From assembly GCF_022009635.1 (NCBI RefSeq), contig NZ_CP091716.1, positions 2,805,001 through 2,869,000 of the forward strand: 64,000 bases of DNA, in the 5' to 3' direction. Shown in pieces: positions 38,701 to 47,549 of this stretch; the stretch's first letter is position 1, and each line of letters begins with the position of its first letter. The position numbers were made by a program, and so were the translations under genes. The notes beneath the pieces are model-generated. The model was given only the letters and a program-made list of their open reading frames with translations, did not search any database and was not told where the DNA came from. The stretch is from Variovorax paradoxus (GTDB lineage: Bacteria > Pseudomonadota > Gammaproteobacteria > Burkholderiales > Burkholderiaceae_C).

Positions 38701-38840
38701 GCCCGCTGGGCCTGGCCATCTTCGGCGGCCTGATCGTGAGCCAGTTGCTGACGCTGTTCACCACGCCGGTGATCTACCTCGCATTCGACCGGCTGGGCGG
38801 TGGAACCACCCGGCGCATGGTCGAGGAGGAGGCGGTTTGA
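35724..38840 (+). CDS. mdtB: RND efflux permease MdtB/MuxB type
   Basis: 1038 residues, the expected size. Twelve membrane helices with two large periplasmic loops. The start [20 protein letters not shown] and the repeated PxxxxPTIQVQT region are the HAE1 RND pattern; [14 protein letters not shown] in the fourth helix holds the proton-relay Asp pair. It works with the second pump (MdtC/MuxC type) as a heteromultimer and with the adaptor and outer-membrane factor to expel drugs or bile-salt-like compounds. It follows the adaptor by 49 bases. Confidence 0.93.
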   Translation: MSPSRPFILRPVATSLLMVAIVLAGLVAFRFLPLSALPQVDYPTIQVQTLYPGGSPEVMSNTVTAPLERQFGQMSGLDRMSSTSAAGVSIITLQFSLGQTLDVAEQEVQAAINAGGSLLPADLPAPPVYAKVNPADAPVLTLSITSDTLPLTEVQNLVNTRLAQKISQVSGVGLVSLSGGQRPAVRIQANTQALATNGIGLDTLRTAIAAANSNGAKGSFDGPKRAYTINSNDQLLTVDDYKNLIVSYKNGAPIRMVDVAQVVNSAENTQLSAWAGSKTESGTKLIPAIIMNVQRQPGANVIATVDAIKAQLPELQAGLPTGLNISVLSDRTAGIRASVEHVEMELVLAVVLVVLVIFAFLGSLRATVIASIAVPISLIGTFGLMYLLGYSLNNLSLMALTIATGFVVDDAIVMIENIARYIEEGEKPLQAAFKGATQIGFTIISLTVSLIAVLIPLLFMGDVVGRLFREFAVTLAITILISAVVSLTLVPMMSARWLKHEPKRDTGGSGFGARAQRFFDGVMVRYDRSLHWVIDHQPLTLLVALLTMVLTVVLYLTIPKGLFPTQDTGQLQARIQAAQDVSFDRMSQLQQEAAHAILEDPEVENLSSFVGVDAANNTMLHTGSMLINLKKGHGDQQKIMDRLREHVHGVAGVTLYLQPTQDLTIDAETGPTEYRVSLEGVDSAAITAWMKKLVARLQDSDKVRNVSSDAGAQGLAAFVNVNRDTAARLSITASTVDDALYSAFGQRIVSTIFTETNQYRVILEAMPGMVNTPQTLGQLSLIAGSGTATPLSAIANISEQQAPLQITHVAQYPASTLNFDTAPGVSLGSSVDAIRAAAKEIGLPSSITMTFLGASGAYEKSLSNQLWLILAAVVCVYIVLGVLYESYVHPLTILSTLPSAGVGALLALMITGNDLGVIGIIGIILLIGIVKKNAIMMIDFAIDAERNQGKSAREAIHQAALLRFRPILMTTLAALFAAVPLMLSFGDGAELRRPLGLAIFGGLIVSQLLTLFTTPVIYLAFDRLGGGTTRRMVEEEAV

Positions 38841-38874
38841 CGTTGCGCGCCGTCGAATCCTCGGGGGCCGGGCG

Positions 38875-41800
38875 ATGAATCTCTCGCTGCCCTTCGTTCG
38901 CCGCCCCATCGGCACGGTGCTGCTGACCATCGGCGTGGCGCTGGCCGGCATCGCCGCCTTCTTCGTGCTGCCGGTGTCGCCGCTGCCGCAGGTCGACTAT
39001 CCGGTCATTTCCGTCAGCGCCGCGATTCCGGGCGCGAGCCCCGAGACCATGGCCACCAGCGTGGCCACGCCGCTGGAGCGGCACCTGGGCACCATCGCGG
39101 GCGTCAACGAGATGACCTCGACCAGCTCGGTCGGCACCTCGCGCGTCACGCTGCAGTTCGACCTGAGCCGCGACATCAACGGCGCCGCGCGCGAAGTGCA
39201 GGCCGCCATCAGCGCCAGCCGGGTCGACCTGCCCGCCACGCTGCGCAGCAACCCGACCTACCGCAAGGCGAACCCGGCCTCGTCGCCGGTGATCATCCTG
39301 GCGCTCACCTCCAAGACCAAGACGCCGGGCCAGATCTACGACGCGGTCTCCAACATCGTGAGCCAGCGGCTGTCGCAGGTGGACGGCGTGGGCGACGTGG
39401 AAATCGGCGGCGGCTCGCTGCCCGCGGTGCGCATCGAGCTGCTGCCGTTCGCGCTCAGCCGCTACGGCATCAGCACCGACGACGTGCGCGCCGCCATCCA
39501 GGCTTCCAACGCCAACCGGCCCAAGGGCATGGTGCAGGGCGAGGGCCGCAAGCTGCAGATCTACACCCAGACGCCGGCCCTGCGCGCCAGCGACTACGCC
39601 CCCATGGTCATCGCCTGGCGCAACGGCGCGGCGGTGCGGCTGCAGGACGTGGCCGAGGTGCTCGACGGCGTGGAAGACACGCGCACGCTGGGCCTGTTCA
39701 ACGGCGAGCCGGCGATCATCGTGCTGATCACGCGGCAGCCCTCGGCCAACATCATCGAAACCGTCGACAGCGTGCGCGCGCTGCTGCCCGAGCTGCAGGC
39801 GCAGCTGCCGCCCGACGTGACGCTGCAGGTGGCGTCGGACAGCACCAATTCCATCCGCGGCTCGCTGCGCGAGGTCGAGTTCACGCTGGTCATCTCCGTC
39901 ATCCTGGTGGTGCTGGTGGTCAGCCTGTTCCTGCGCAGCGCGCGCGCGACCATCGTGCCGGCGGTGGCCACGGTGGCGGCGCTGCTGGGCACGTTCGGGG
40001 TGATGTACCTGCTGGGCTTCAGCCTCAACAACCTGAGCCTGATGGCGCTCACGGTGGCCACCGGCTTCGTGGTGGACGACGCCATCGTGGTGTTGGAAAA
40101 CACCAGCCGCCATATCGAGTCGGGCATGACGCGCATGAAGGCGGCCTTGCTGGGCGCCAAGGAAGTCGGCTTCACCGTGCTGTCGATCAGCGTGTCGCTG
40201 GTGGCAGTGTTCATTCCGCTGCTGTTCATGGGCGGGCAGGTGGGGCGGCTGTTCCGCGAATTCGCGGTCACGCTGTCGGCGGCGGTGATGATCTCGCTGG
40301 TCATCTCGCTGACCACCACGCCCATGATGTGCGCCTGGATGCTCAAGCCCGGCGGCGAGCACGACAAGAACAAGCCGCAAGGCCGCTTCGGGCGCATGGC
40401 CGCGCGCAGCTACGACTGGGTGCTCAAGCGCTACGAGAACAGCCTCGACTGGGCGCTGGACAGCAAGGGGCTGGTCATGCTGATCCTGGTGGCGGTGGTG
40501 GGGCTCAACGTGTACCTGTTCAGCGCCGCGCCCAAGGGCTTCTTCCCGCAGCAGGACAGCGGCCAGCTCAACGGCGGCCTGCGCGCCGACCAGAGCATTT
40601 CGTCCAAGGCCATGGCCGCCAAGCTGCGCGAGGTGGTCGACATCATCCGCGCCGACGAGGCGGTCGACACCGTGGTCGGCTTCACCGGCGGCAGCCGGGC
40701 AGGGGGCGGCTTCATGTTCGTCAACCTGAAGCCCGCCAGCCAGCGCAAGGACAGCGGCCTGGCCGTGATCGCGCGGCTGCGGCCCAAGCTCAATGCGGTG
40801 GCCGGCCTGCGCGTGTTCCTGGGCACGGTGCAGGACGTGCGCTCGGGCGGCCGCTCAAGCAACTCGACCTACCAGTACACGCTCAAGAGCGACAACCTGG
40901 CCGACCTGCGCACCTGGGCTTCCAAGCTGGCCGACGAAATGAAGCTGCAGCCGGTGCTGACCGACATCGACACCGACCAGACCGAGAACGGCGTCGAGAC
41001 GATGGCGAACGTGGACAAGAACACCGCGAACCGGCTCGGCATAACTTCCACCGCGGTGGACAACGCGCTGTACAACGCCTTCGGCCAGCGGCAGGTGGCG
41101 ACCATCTACACAGAGCTCAACCAGTACCACGTGGTCATGGAATGGGCGCCGCGCTACACGCTCAGCCCCAATGCACTGAGCGACGTGTACGTGCCCGCCA
41201 CCAAGACGACGGTGGTGGCGGGGCAGGCGGTGACCACGCAGGTCGCGGCGCCGACCACCACCGCCAATTCGGCGCTGTCGGCCAGCAAGACCGCAGCGGG
41301 TTCCACCGCGGCGAGTTCGTCCAGCACCGCTGTTCCGGTCTCGGCCAACCCCGCGCTGCGCAATGCGTCTTCAGGCAATGTGCTGAGCAACACGGCCACG
41401 TCTTTGGTGCCGTTGTCCGCGGTGGCCAAGTTCTACGAAAACTCGGTGGCGACCTCGGTCAGCCACCAGGACGGCGAACTGGCGACCACCGTCTCGTTCA
41501 ACCTGGTGGAAGGCGCCAACCTGGGCGACGCGCGCGAGGCCATCGCCAAGGCCGAGGCCAACATCGCCATGCCGACCAACGTGCGCGGCGCGTTCGCGGG
41601 CACGGCGGCGAGCGCGCAGCAATCGCAGAGCCAGCAAGCCATGCTGATTCTGGCGGCGCTGGTCGTCATCTACATCGTGCTCGGCATCCTGTACGAAAGC
41701 CTGGTGCACCCGATCACCGTGCTGTCGACGCTGCCCTCGGCCGGCGTGGGCGCGGTGCTGGCGCTGCTGATGTTCCGCATGGAGTTCTCGATCATTGCGC

Positions 41801-42165
41801 TGATCGGCGTGTTCCTGCTGATCGGCATCGTCAAGAAGAACGCCATCCTGATCATCGACTTCGCGCTGGAGGCCGAGCGCTCGCGCGGCCTGAGCCCGCT
41901 GGAGGCGGTGCGCGAGGCCTGCCTGCTGCGCTTCCGCCCGATCCTGATGACCACCATGGCCGCCGCGCTCGGCGCGCTGCCGCTGGCCATCGGCTTCGGC
42001 GAGGGCGCCGAGCTGCGCCGGCCGCTGGGCGTGGCCATCATCGGCGGGCTGATCGCCAGCCAGATGCTGACCCTGCTGACCACGCCGGTGGTCTACCTGC
42101 TGCTGGACAAGCTGCGCCGCCGCGGCGCCAATGAACACGAACTGAGCCGTGCCACGACCGCCTGA
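38875..42165 (+). CDS. mdtC: RND efflux permease MdtC/MuxC type with a low-complexity insert
   Basis: 1096 residues from the ATG at 38875; related pumps are near 1030. The start is FVRRPIGTVLLTIGVALAGI and the fourth helix has [14 protein letters not shown]. Residues about 773-842 are a Ser/Thr/Ala-rich insert (KTAAGSTAASSSSTAVPVSA and neighbours) in the second periplasmic loop, absent from the sister pump upstream and accounting for the excess length. The remaining RND frame is intact. The insert probably lies at the surface of the porter or docking domain. Confidence 0.92.
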   Translation: MNLSLPFVRRPIGTVLLTIGVALAGIAAFFVLPVSPLPQVDYPVISVSAAIPGASPETMATSVATPLERHLGTIAGVNEMTSTSSVGTSRVTLQFDLSRDINGAAREVQAAISASRVDLPATLRSNPTYRKANPASSPVIILALTSKTKTPGQIYDAVSNIVSQRLSQVDGVGDVEIGGGSLPAVRIELLPFALSRYGISTDDVRAAIQASNANRPKGMVQGEGRKLQIYTQTPALRASDYAPMVIAWRNGAAVRLQDVAEVLDGVEDTRTLGLFNGEPAIIVLITRQPSANIIETVDSVRALLPELQAQLPPDVTLQVASDSTNSIRGSLREVEFTLVISVILVVLVVSLFLRSARATIVPAVATVAALLGTFGVMYLLGFSLNNLSLMALTVATGFVVDDAIVVLENTSRHIESGMTRMKAALLGAKEVGFTVLSISVSLVAVFIPLLFMGGQVGRLFREFAVTLSAAVMISLVISLTTTPMMCAWMLKPGGEHDKNKPQGRFGRMAARSYDWVLKRYENSLDWALDSKGLVMLILVAVVGLNVYLFSAAPKGFFPQQDSGQLNGGLRADQSISSKAMAAKLREVVDIIRADEAVDTVVGFTGGSRAGGGFMFVNLKPASQRKDSGLAVIARLRPKLNAVAGLRVFLGTVQDVRSGGRSSNSTYQYTLKSDNLADLRTWASKLADEMKLQPVLTDIDTDQTENGVETMANVDKNTANRLGITSTAVDNALYNAFGQRQVATIYTELNQYHVVMEWAPRYTLSPNALSDVYVPATKTTVVAGQAVTTQVAAPTTTANSALSASKTAAGSTAASSSSTAVPVSANPALRNASSGNVLSNTATSLVPLSAVAKFYENSVATSVSHQDGELATTVSFNLVEGANLGDAREAIAKAEANIAMPTNVRGAFAGTAASAQQSQSQQAMLILAALVVIYIVLGILYESLVHPITVLSTLPSAGVGAVLALLMFRMEFSIIALIGVFLLIGIVKKNAILIIDFALEAERSRGLSPLEAVREACLLRFRPILMTTMAAALGALPLAIGFGEGAELRRPLGVAIIGGLIASQMLTLLTTPVVYLLLDKLRRRGANEHELSRATTA

Positions 42166-42175
42166 GACCATCGCC

Positions 42176-43669
42176 ATGAACGCACTGCTTCCTTCTTCTT
42201 CTCTTCGTGCGCCGGGGCGCCTTTCGCTTTCGGCGCTGGCGCTGGCCGCGCTGCTCGCGGGCTGCTCGGTCGGCCCGCTCTATCACCAGCCCGTGACCGC
42301 GCTGCCGAACAACTGGAAAGAGCAGAAGGCCGCCGAAGGCTGGCTGCCCGCCGCGCCGGCCGACGCGCTGGACCGCGGCGAGTGGTGGAAGCTGTTCGGC
42401 GACCCGACGCTCGACGAACTGGCCTCGCGCGTACAGGTGTCGAACCAGAACATCGCCGCCGCAGTTGCCAACTACGCCAATGCACAGGCGCTGGTGCGCG
42501 GGCAGCGCGCGGCGCTGTTCCCGCAGGTGTCGCTCAACGGCTCCGGCAAGCGCTCGGACACCGGCAGCACCAGCCCCTCGAACGCGTTTGCCGCCACGCT
42601 GGACGCGACCTGGGCGCCCGACGTCTGGGGGCGGCTGCGCGAATCGGTGAACAGCGCCTCGGCCAATGCGCAGGCCAGCGAGGCCGACCTGGCGTCGGCG
42701 CGCCTGTCGGCCATCGGCACCATGGCGACCAACTACCTTTCGCTGCGCGAAGCCGATGTGGAAATCGGGCTGCTCGACCAGACCATCGAGGGCTACGAGC
42801 GTGCCTACACCATCACCAGCAACCGCTACAAGGCCGCCATCGCCGCGCAGTCGGACGTGCTGCAGGCGCAAAGCCAACTGGCCACGGCTCGCGCCACGCG
42901 CCTGACGCTGGTGCGCAACCGCGCCACCTTCGAGCACGCCATCGCGGTGCTGGTGGGCGCGGTGCCGGCCGATTTCAGCCTGCCGCCCGCGGCCTGGAAG
43001 CAGACGGTGCCCGGCATTCCGACCGGCGTGCCCTCGACCCTGCTGCAGCGCCGGCCCGACATCGCGGCGGCCGAGCGCTCGGTGGCCTCGGCCAATTCGC
43101 AGATCGGCATCGCGCGCTCGGCCTATTTCCCGAGCTTCAACCTGAATGCGGCGATCGGCAGCAGCGCCAGCCGGGTCGGCGACCTCTTCAGCGCGCCGAA
43201 CTCGCTCTGGTCGCTGGGCCTCTCGGCGGCGCAGGTGGTGTTCGACGCGGGCGCCATCTCGGCCAGCGTCGACGCGGCCAAGGCCAGCTACGACGCCAGC
43301 GTGGCGCGCTATCGCCAGACCGTGCTCGCCGCGTTCCAGGGCGTGGAAGACCAGCTCACCGCCGGCGCCACGCTGGCGCAGCAGGAGGGCATGTACCGCG
43401 AGGCCTCCGAGGCCGCGGACAAGACCGAGCAGATCCTGCTCAATCAGTACCGCTCGGCGCTGGTGGCCTACACCGACGTGGTCACGGCCCAGGTGGCCGC
43501 GCTGAACGCGCGGCGCACGCTGGTGCAGGTGCAGCTCAACCGGCAGATCGCCGCGGTATCGCTGATCCAGGCGCTGGGCGGCGGCTGGCAGGCGGGCTGG
43601 ATGGAAGGCGGCGTGCAGCCGGAGCCGGCGCAGCCCGCCACCTCACCCACGCCAACCATCAGGCCGTGA
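42176..43669 (+). CDS. Outer-membrane efflux lipoprotein (NodT/OprM family)
   Basis: 497 residues from the ATG at 42176, 10 bases after the pump stop. The signal ends in a lipobox LLAGC, then SVGPLYHQP, the usual start of OprM-type factors. Two TolC repeats follow (NIAAAVANYANAQALVRGQRA and its C-terminal counterpart SQIGIARSAYFPSFNL). It provides the exit duct for the MdtABC-type complex. It ends with a Pro-rich tail, PEPAQPATSPTPTI. Confidence 0.92.
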   Translation: MNALLPSSSLRAPGRLSLSALALAALLAGCSVGPLYHQPVTALPNNWKEQKAAEGWLPAAPADALDRGEWWKLFGDPTLDELASRVQVSNQNIAAAVANYANAQALVRGQRAALFPQVSLNGSGKRSDTGSTSPSNAFAATLDATWAPDVWGRLRESVNSASANAQASEADLASARLSAIGTMATNYLSLREADVEIGLLDQTIEGYERAYTITSNRYKAAIAAQSDVLQAQSQLATARATRLTLVRNRATFEHAIAVLVGAVPADFSLPPAAWKQTVPGIPTGVPSTLLQRRPDIAAAERSVASANSQIGIARSAYFPSFNLNAAIGSSASRVGDLFSAPNSLWSLGLSAAQVVFDAGAISASVDAAKASYDASVARYRQTVLAAFQGVEDQLTAGATLAQQEGMYREASEAADKTEQILLNQYRSALVAYTDVVTAQVAALNARRTLVQVQLNRQIAAVSLIQALGGGWQAGWMEGGVQPEPAQPATSPTPTIRP

Positions 43670-43729
43670 GCGCCTGAGGGCCCGGCCACCGCTCGAGGCG
43701 CCGGGTCTTGTCGCTTGAAGCGTTTCCGG

Positions 43730-44095
43730 TCAGTGCGCCGGACGGTCCATGGCCTGGCCGAGATAGTCCTTGTCCGTCACCAGCACCCAGAGTGCCAGCA
43801 CCAGGATCACCGCGGCCACGAGCACCGCGTTGACCAGGGGCGTCTCGGCGCCACGGAATCCGACCAGCCAGGGCGACACCGCGAGCCAGGCCGCCAGCGC
43901 GACCTCGGTCCATTCTTCCCACTGTCGCGGCACGAAGGTCGCCCCCAGAGCCACGGCACCCAGCACGATGCCGGTCGCCACCATCGTCCACATCGCGGAC
44001 GTCATGTCCGAAAAGCCCAGGACCCAGGGCGAGACGATCAGCCACACGCCGGCGACGGCGTTGACGGGGTCCTGCCAATGCTTGACTTGCTTCAT
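43730..44095 (-). CDS. SPW-repeat membrane protein
   Basis: 121 residues with four membrane helices. The SPW motif occurs twice, IVSPWVLGF and AVSPWLVGF, each at the end of a helix, defining the SPW repeat family of unknown function. The start is HWQDPVNAVAGVWL, typical of the family. AGGAGTAACGACC precedes the ATG. It converges on the outer-membrane factor gene. Confidence 0.85.
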   Translation of the reverse strand: MKQVKHWQDPVNAVAGVWLIVSPWVLGFSDMTSAMWTMVATGIVLGAVALGATFVPRQWEEWTEVALAAWLAVSPWLVGFRGAETPLVNAVLVAAVILVLALWVLVTDKDYLGQAMDRPAH

Positions 44096-44403
44096 GGTCG
44101 TTACTCCTGTCGCGACAAGGCGCCTCGACAGGCTTTTTGACCCTTATTTCAGAACGGGGTTCCGTTCTATGGGTGGCTCCATGACGGAAACATTAAAAAG
44201 CACTGAAAAGGTGCCAAGGTAGTACTTCCCAAGGAGGACTACAGTGTTTATTCTTAAATGTGTTAGTAAATGTTAAGAAATTATCCCTAATCATCGAAAA
44301 AGTCCGAAATCGGATTTTTACGGAAATCCGGGATATGAAGCTTCGATACCGAGCCGTACCATCCGCGCGGCCTGATTCCGGCCGCACCCGTTTCCGACTT
44401 CCG
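44096..44403. other. AT-richer intergenic region with hairpins before the GntR gene
   Basis: Holds AGAACGG-GGTT-CCGTTCT (44151-44168), an 18-base inverted repeat facing the SPW gene, then an unusually AT-rich stretch (44241-44300). At 44297-44330 two overlapping inverted repeats share the CGGATTT arm: TCCGA-AA-TCGGA and CGGATTT-TTACGG-AAATCCG. They could be operators for the GntR regulator or alternative RNA hairpins. No gene is evident. Confidence 0.45.
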
Positions 44404-45132
44404 ATGACCCCCCCAGACACCTCCCGGACACGCGCGTTGTCCGTGGCCGATACGCTGCGCAATCGCATCTTCGACGGTGTGATCGCGCCCGGTTCTCACC
44501 TGATGGAAATCTCCCTCGCCAACGAGCTGGGCGTGTCGCGCACGCCCGTGCGCGGCGCGATGGCGCGGCTGGCCGACGAGGGGCTGCTGGTCTATCTGCC
44601 GAACAAGGGGTTCCAGGTGCGGCGCTTCAACGCCAAGGATGTGTTCGACGCCTTCAGCGTGCGCGCCACCCTCGAAGGCATGGGCTGCCGCATCGTCGGC
44701 GAGCGCGGGCTGGACGACGCGGCGCTGGAGCGGCTGGTGGCCATGCTCGCCGAGCAGCACGAAGTGTTGCGCGCCGAAGGCTGGAGCGACGAGCGCGCCA
44801 TACGCTGGCACGACCTGAACCTCGAATTCCACGGCAAGCTGCTGAAGCTGGCCGACAACCGCTGGCTGACCGAGGCGGTGCGCCGCGCCTGCCAGCTGCC
44901 GATCGTGTTCGACAGCCACCTGCGCCCGCACAACCGCGACGCGTCGACGCTGCTCTACCACCGCGCACAGGCCGAGCAGGCGCTCGAAGAACACCGCCAG
45001 ATCGTCGAATCGCTGAGCCGGCGGGAGGCCGCCGATGCCGAGGCGCTCATGCGCGAGCACATCATCGCCAACCGCGACCTGCTGGTGCGTCACCTCGGCA
45101 AGCAAAGCGGCCGGGTGCGCGCGCTGGCCTGA
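44404..45132 (+). CDS. GntR-family regulator, FCD subfamily
   Basis: 242 residues from the ATG at 44404; longer frames upstream run through the inverted repeats and look noncoding. The winged helix has VADTLRNRIFDGVIAPGSHLMEISLANELGVSRTPV, in the usual form. The C-terminal FCD domain has metal-type residues in IRWHDLNLEFHGKLLKLADN and ALEEHRQIVESL. Such regulators respond to organic acids or amino-acid derivatives. No obvious target adjoins it; the RpiR gene faces it downstream. Confidence 0.87.
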   Translation: MTPPDTSRTRALSVADTLRNRIFDGVIAPGSHLMEISLANELGVSRTPVRGAMARLADEGLLVYLPNKGFQVRRFNAKDVFDAFSVRATLEGMGCRIVGERGLDDAALERLVAMLAEQHEVLRAEGWSDERAIRWHDLNLEFHGKLLKLADNRWLTEAVRRACQLPIVFDSHLRPHNRDASTLLYHRAQAEQALEEHRQIVESLSRREAADAEALMREHIIANRDLLVRHLGKQSGRVRALA

Positions 45133-45150
45133 CCCGGCCGGCCCGGGGTT

Positions 45151-46017
45151 TCAGCCGCCGCGCACGACCGGCGGCACCAAATAAGCCCCCGATTCGAAGA
45201 GCTGCGCCTCGGCCTGGTCGATGCGCCGGATCACCGGCTTGCCCGCGCGGCTGGCCAGCAACTCAACCAGCGCTTCCGTCACCGCCACGCCGGCCGCGAC
45301 CGACGGGAAAAACGACGGGCTGTTGATGGTGAACAGCAGCGTCTCGTCCGCCAGCAGCGACAGCGGCGAGGCCGCGCTGTCGGTGATGGCGACGATGCGG
45401 CAGCCCGCCGCCTTGGCCGCTTCCGTTACCTGCAGCGCTTCGCGCGAGTAGGGCGCGAAGCTCGCGACCACCAGCGCGTCGCCCTTGGCGAAGGCGCGCT
45501 GCTGCATCTCCAGCGAGCCGCCCTGGCCGTCGACCAGGTGCACGCTCGCGCGGAAGAGCCGATACACATAGACGAATGAAAAGGCGATGGGAAAGCAGGC
45601 CCGGAAGCCCGCGGCGTGCACGGCGGGCGCCTTTTCTATCAGCGCGCAGGCCTTCTGCAGCGCCTGCTCGCTCTGCCGGTGGGTGGCCTCGAGGTTGCGG
45701 CGCTGCACCTCGAACATCTCGCCCGTCAGGCTCTGGTCCTTGGCGCGGCCGACCAGCTGCTTGGCGCGCTCGCCATAAGTGTCGGCGTCCAGCCCCATGT
45801 CGGCGGCAAATGCCTCCTTCAACTGCGGCCAACCCTCGAAGCCCAGAGTCTGCGCGAAGCGCACGAGCGTGGCGGGCGTGCTCTGCGAGCGCGTGCCCAC
45901 GTTGCGCATCGAGCCGGTGACCACCTCGTTGGGGTGGTCGAGCACATAGCGCGCCACCTGCTGCAGCGCGGGGCTCAGTTCGTTGAAGCGCTCGCGGATC
46001 CGGTCTTTGGCGCCCAT
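45151..46017 (-). CDS. MurR/RpiR-family transcriptional regulator
   Basis: 288 residues from the ATG at 46017. N-terminal HTH of the HTH_6 type (LSPALQQVARYVLDHPNEVV, then TRSQSTPATLVRFAQTLGF). The C-terminal SIS-like sugar/phosphate-binding domain carries AFAKGDALVVASFAPYSREALQV and ITDSAASPLSLLADETLL. It is divergent from the aminotransferase gene, and two near-identical palindromes lie between the two starts. It probably represses or activates that cluster. Confidence 0.88.
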   Translation of the reverse strand: MGAKDRIRERFNELSPALQQVARYVLDHPNEVVTGSMRNVGTRSQSTPATLVRFAQTLGFEGWPQLKEAFAADMGLDADTYGERAKQLVGRAKDQSLTGEMFEVQRRNLEATHRQSEQALQKACALIEKAPAVHAAGFRACFPIAFSFVYVYRLFRASVHLVDGQGGSLEMQQRAFAKGDALVVASFAPYSREALQVTEAAKAAGCRIVAITDSAASPLSLLADETLLFTINSPSFFPSVAAGVAVTEALVELLASRAGKPVIRRIDQAEAQLFESGAYLVPPVVRGG

Positions 46018-46052
46018 GGCGATGTCTCTTCCTGGTGGCTTCTGTTGCTGTT

Positions 46053-46106
46053 GGAACAAATGTACCGGAGCGGGCTTGTCACGGCAGTTGACGGAACAAA
46101 TGTTCC
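46053..46106. promoter_or_regulatory. Paired palindromic operators between rpiR-type and aminotransferase genes
   Basis: GGAACAAATGTACC at 46053-46066 and GGAACAAATGTTCC at 46093-46106, starts exactly 40 bases (about four helical turns) apart. The second is a near-perfect GGAACA-N2-TGTTCC palindrome; the first differs by one base. A related half pattern, GTTCC-AAGAAC, occurs near 46131-46141. Candidate binding sites of the RpiR-family protein. Confidence 0.7.
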
Positions 46107-46161
46107 AAACAATAATTCAGCCGAAACGTTAGTTCCAAGAACTCCACTGATTCCGCCCGAC

Positions 46162-47496
46162 ATGACGCACGTCTTCCACCGCCATCTCCGCCAGACCCCG
46201 CCCGTTGCCGCCAGCTCGCACGGCATGTACATCCGCGATGCCGAAGGGCGCGAATACCTCGACGCCTCGGGCGGCGCGGCCGTGTCGTCGCTCGGCCATG
46301 CGCATCCGGAGGTGATGGCCGCCATGCATGCGCAGATCGACACCCTGGCCTATGCCCACACCAGCTTCTTCACGAGCGACGTGGCCGAGCGGCTGGCCGA
46401 CGAGCTCATCGGCTCGGCCCCCGAGGGCATGAGCCACGTGTACCTGGTGAGCGGCGGCTCCGAGGCGGTGGAGGCGGCGCTCAAGATGGCGCGCCAGTAC
46501 TTCGTGGAAATCGGCCAGCCGCAGCGCACCCATTTCATCGCACGCCGCCAGAGCTACCACGGCAACACGCTGGGCGCGCTGGCGGTGGGCGGCAACGCCT
46601 GGCGGCGCGAGCCCTTCGCGCCCATCCTGGTGCCGGCCACGCATGTGTCGCCGTGCTATCCGTACCGCGAGCAGCGCGCCGATGAAAGCGCCGAGCAATA
46701 CGGCCTGCGCCTGGCGGTCGAACTCGAGGCGGCCATCCTCGCCCAGGGCGCCGACCGCGTGATCGCCTTCGTGGCCGAGACGGTGGGCGGCGCCACGGCC
46801 GGCGTGCTGACGCCGGTGCCCGGCTACTTCAAGGCGGTGCGCGCGGTGTGCGACAAATATGGCGTGCTGCTGATCCTCGACGAGGTGATGTGCGGCATGG
46901 GCCGCACCGGCTCGCTCCATGCCTGCGAGCAGGAGGGCGTGGTGCCCGACCTGATGACCGTCGCCAAGGGGCTGGGCGGCGGCTACCAGCCGGTGGGCGC
47001 GGTGCTGGCGCAGCGCCGCATCGTCGAGGCGATGTCCAAGGGCAGCGGCTTCTTCCAGCATGGCCACACCTACCTGGGCCACCCGATGGCCTGCGCCGCC
47101 GCGCTCGCGGTGCAGCAGGTGATCCGGCGCGACGGCCTCGTCGCCAAGGTGCGCGAGGACGGCATCGCCTTCGGTGCCATGCTGGCCGAGGCGCTGGGCG
47201 CGCATCCGCACGTGGGCGACATCCGCGGCCGCGGCTTCTTCTGGGGCATCGAACTGGTGGCCGAGCGCGCGGGCAAGACGCCGTTCGACCCGGCGCTCAA
47301 GGTCAACGCCGTCATCAAGAAGGACGCGATGGCGCGCGGCCTGCTGTGCTACCCCTTCGGCGGCACGGTCGACGGCCGGCAGGGCGACCACGTGCTGCTG
47401 GCGCCGCCCTTCATCGCCACCCGGCAGGACCTGCAACGGATCGTCGAGCGCCTGGCCGACTCGATCGATGCCGTGACGCGCGCCGCGGCGCGCTGA
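46162..47496 (+). CDS. Class III PLP-dependent aminotransferase
   Basis: 444 residues from the ATG at 46162. YLDASGGAAVSSLGHAHPEV, YLVSGGSEAVEAALKMARQY and LLILDEVMCGMGRTGS are class III signatures, and the PLP lysine is Lys269 in TVAKGLGGGYQPVGA. The family moves amino groups between omega-amino acids or amines and 2-oxo acids. It heads a plus-strand cluster with an amino-acid binding protein and a racemase-like gene and is divergent from an RpiR regulator. The substrate is not determined. Confidence 0.9.
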   Translation: MTHVFHRHLRQTPPVAASSHGMYIRDAEGREYLDASGGAAVSSLGHAHPEVMAAMHAQIDTLAYAHTSFFTSDVAERLADELIGSAPEGMSHVYLVSGGSEAVEAALKMARQYFVEIGQPQRTHFIARRQSYHGNTLGALAVGGNAWRREPFAPILVPATHVSPCYPYREQRADESAEQYGLRLAVELEAAILAQGADRVIAFVAETVGGATAGVLTPVPGYFKAVRAVCDKYGVLLILDEVMCGMGRTGSLHACEQEGVVPDLMTVAKGLGGGYQPVGAVLAQRRIVEAMSKGSGFFQHGHTYLGHPMACAAALAVQQVIRRDGLVAKVREDGIAFGAMLAEALGAHPHVGDIRGRGFFWGIELVAERAGKTPFDPALKVNAVIKKDAMARGLLCYPFGGTVDGRQGDHVLLAPPFIATRQDLQRIVERLADSIDAVTRAAAR

Positions 47497-47549
47497 GCAC
47501 CGCTTTCTCCCTTCGCTTTTTCTTCAACCGTCGTTCCGAGGAGCGTTTC

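Noticed and set aside
35733..38951. 1072-residue open frame on the minus strand
   Set aside because: It mirrors the RND pump in another frame; composition (His, Gln, Arg runs) and lack of motifs mark it as a shadow.
43675..43710. Terminator after the outer-membrane factor
   Set aside because: CCCGGC and GCCGGG can pair but across a 13-base loop and without a T-run; too weak to annotate.
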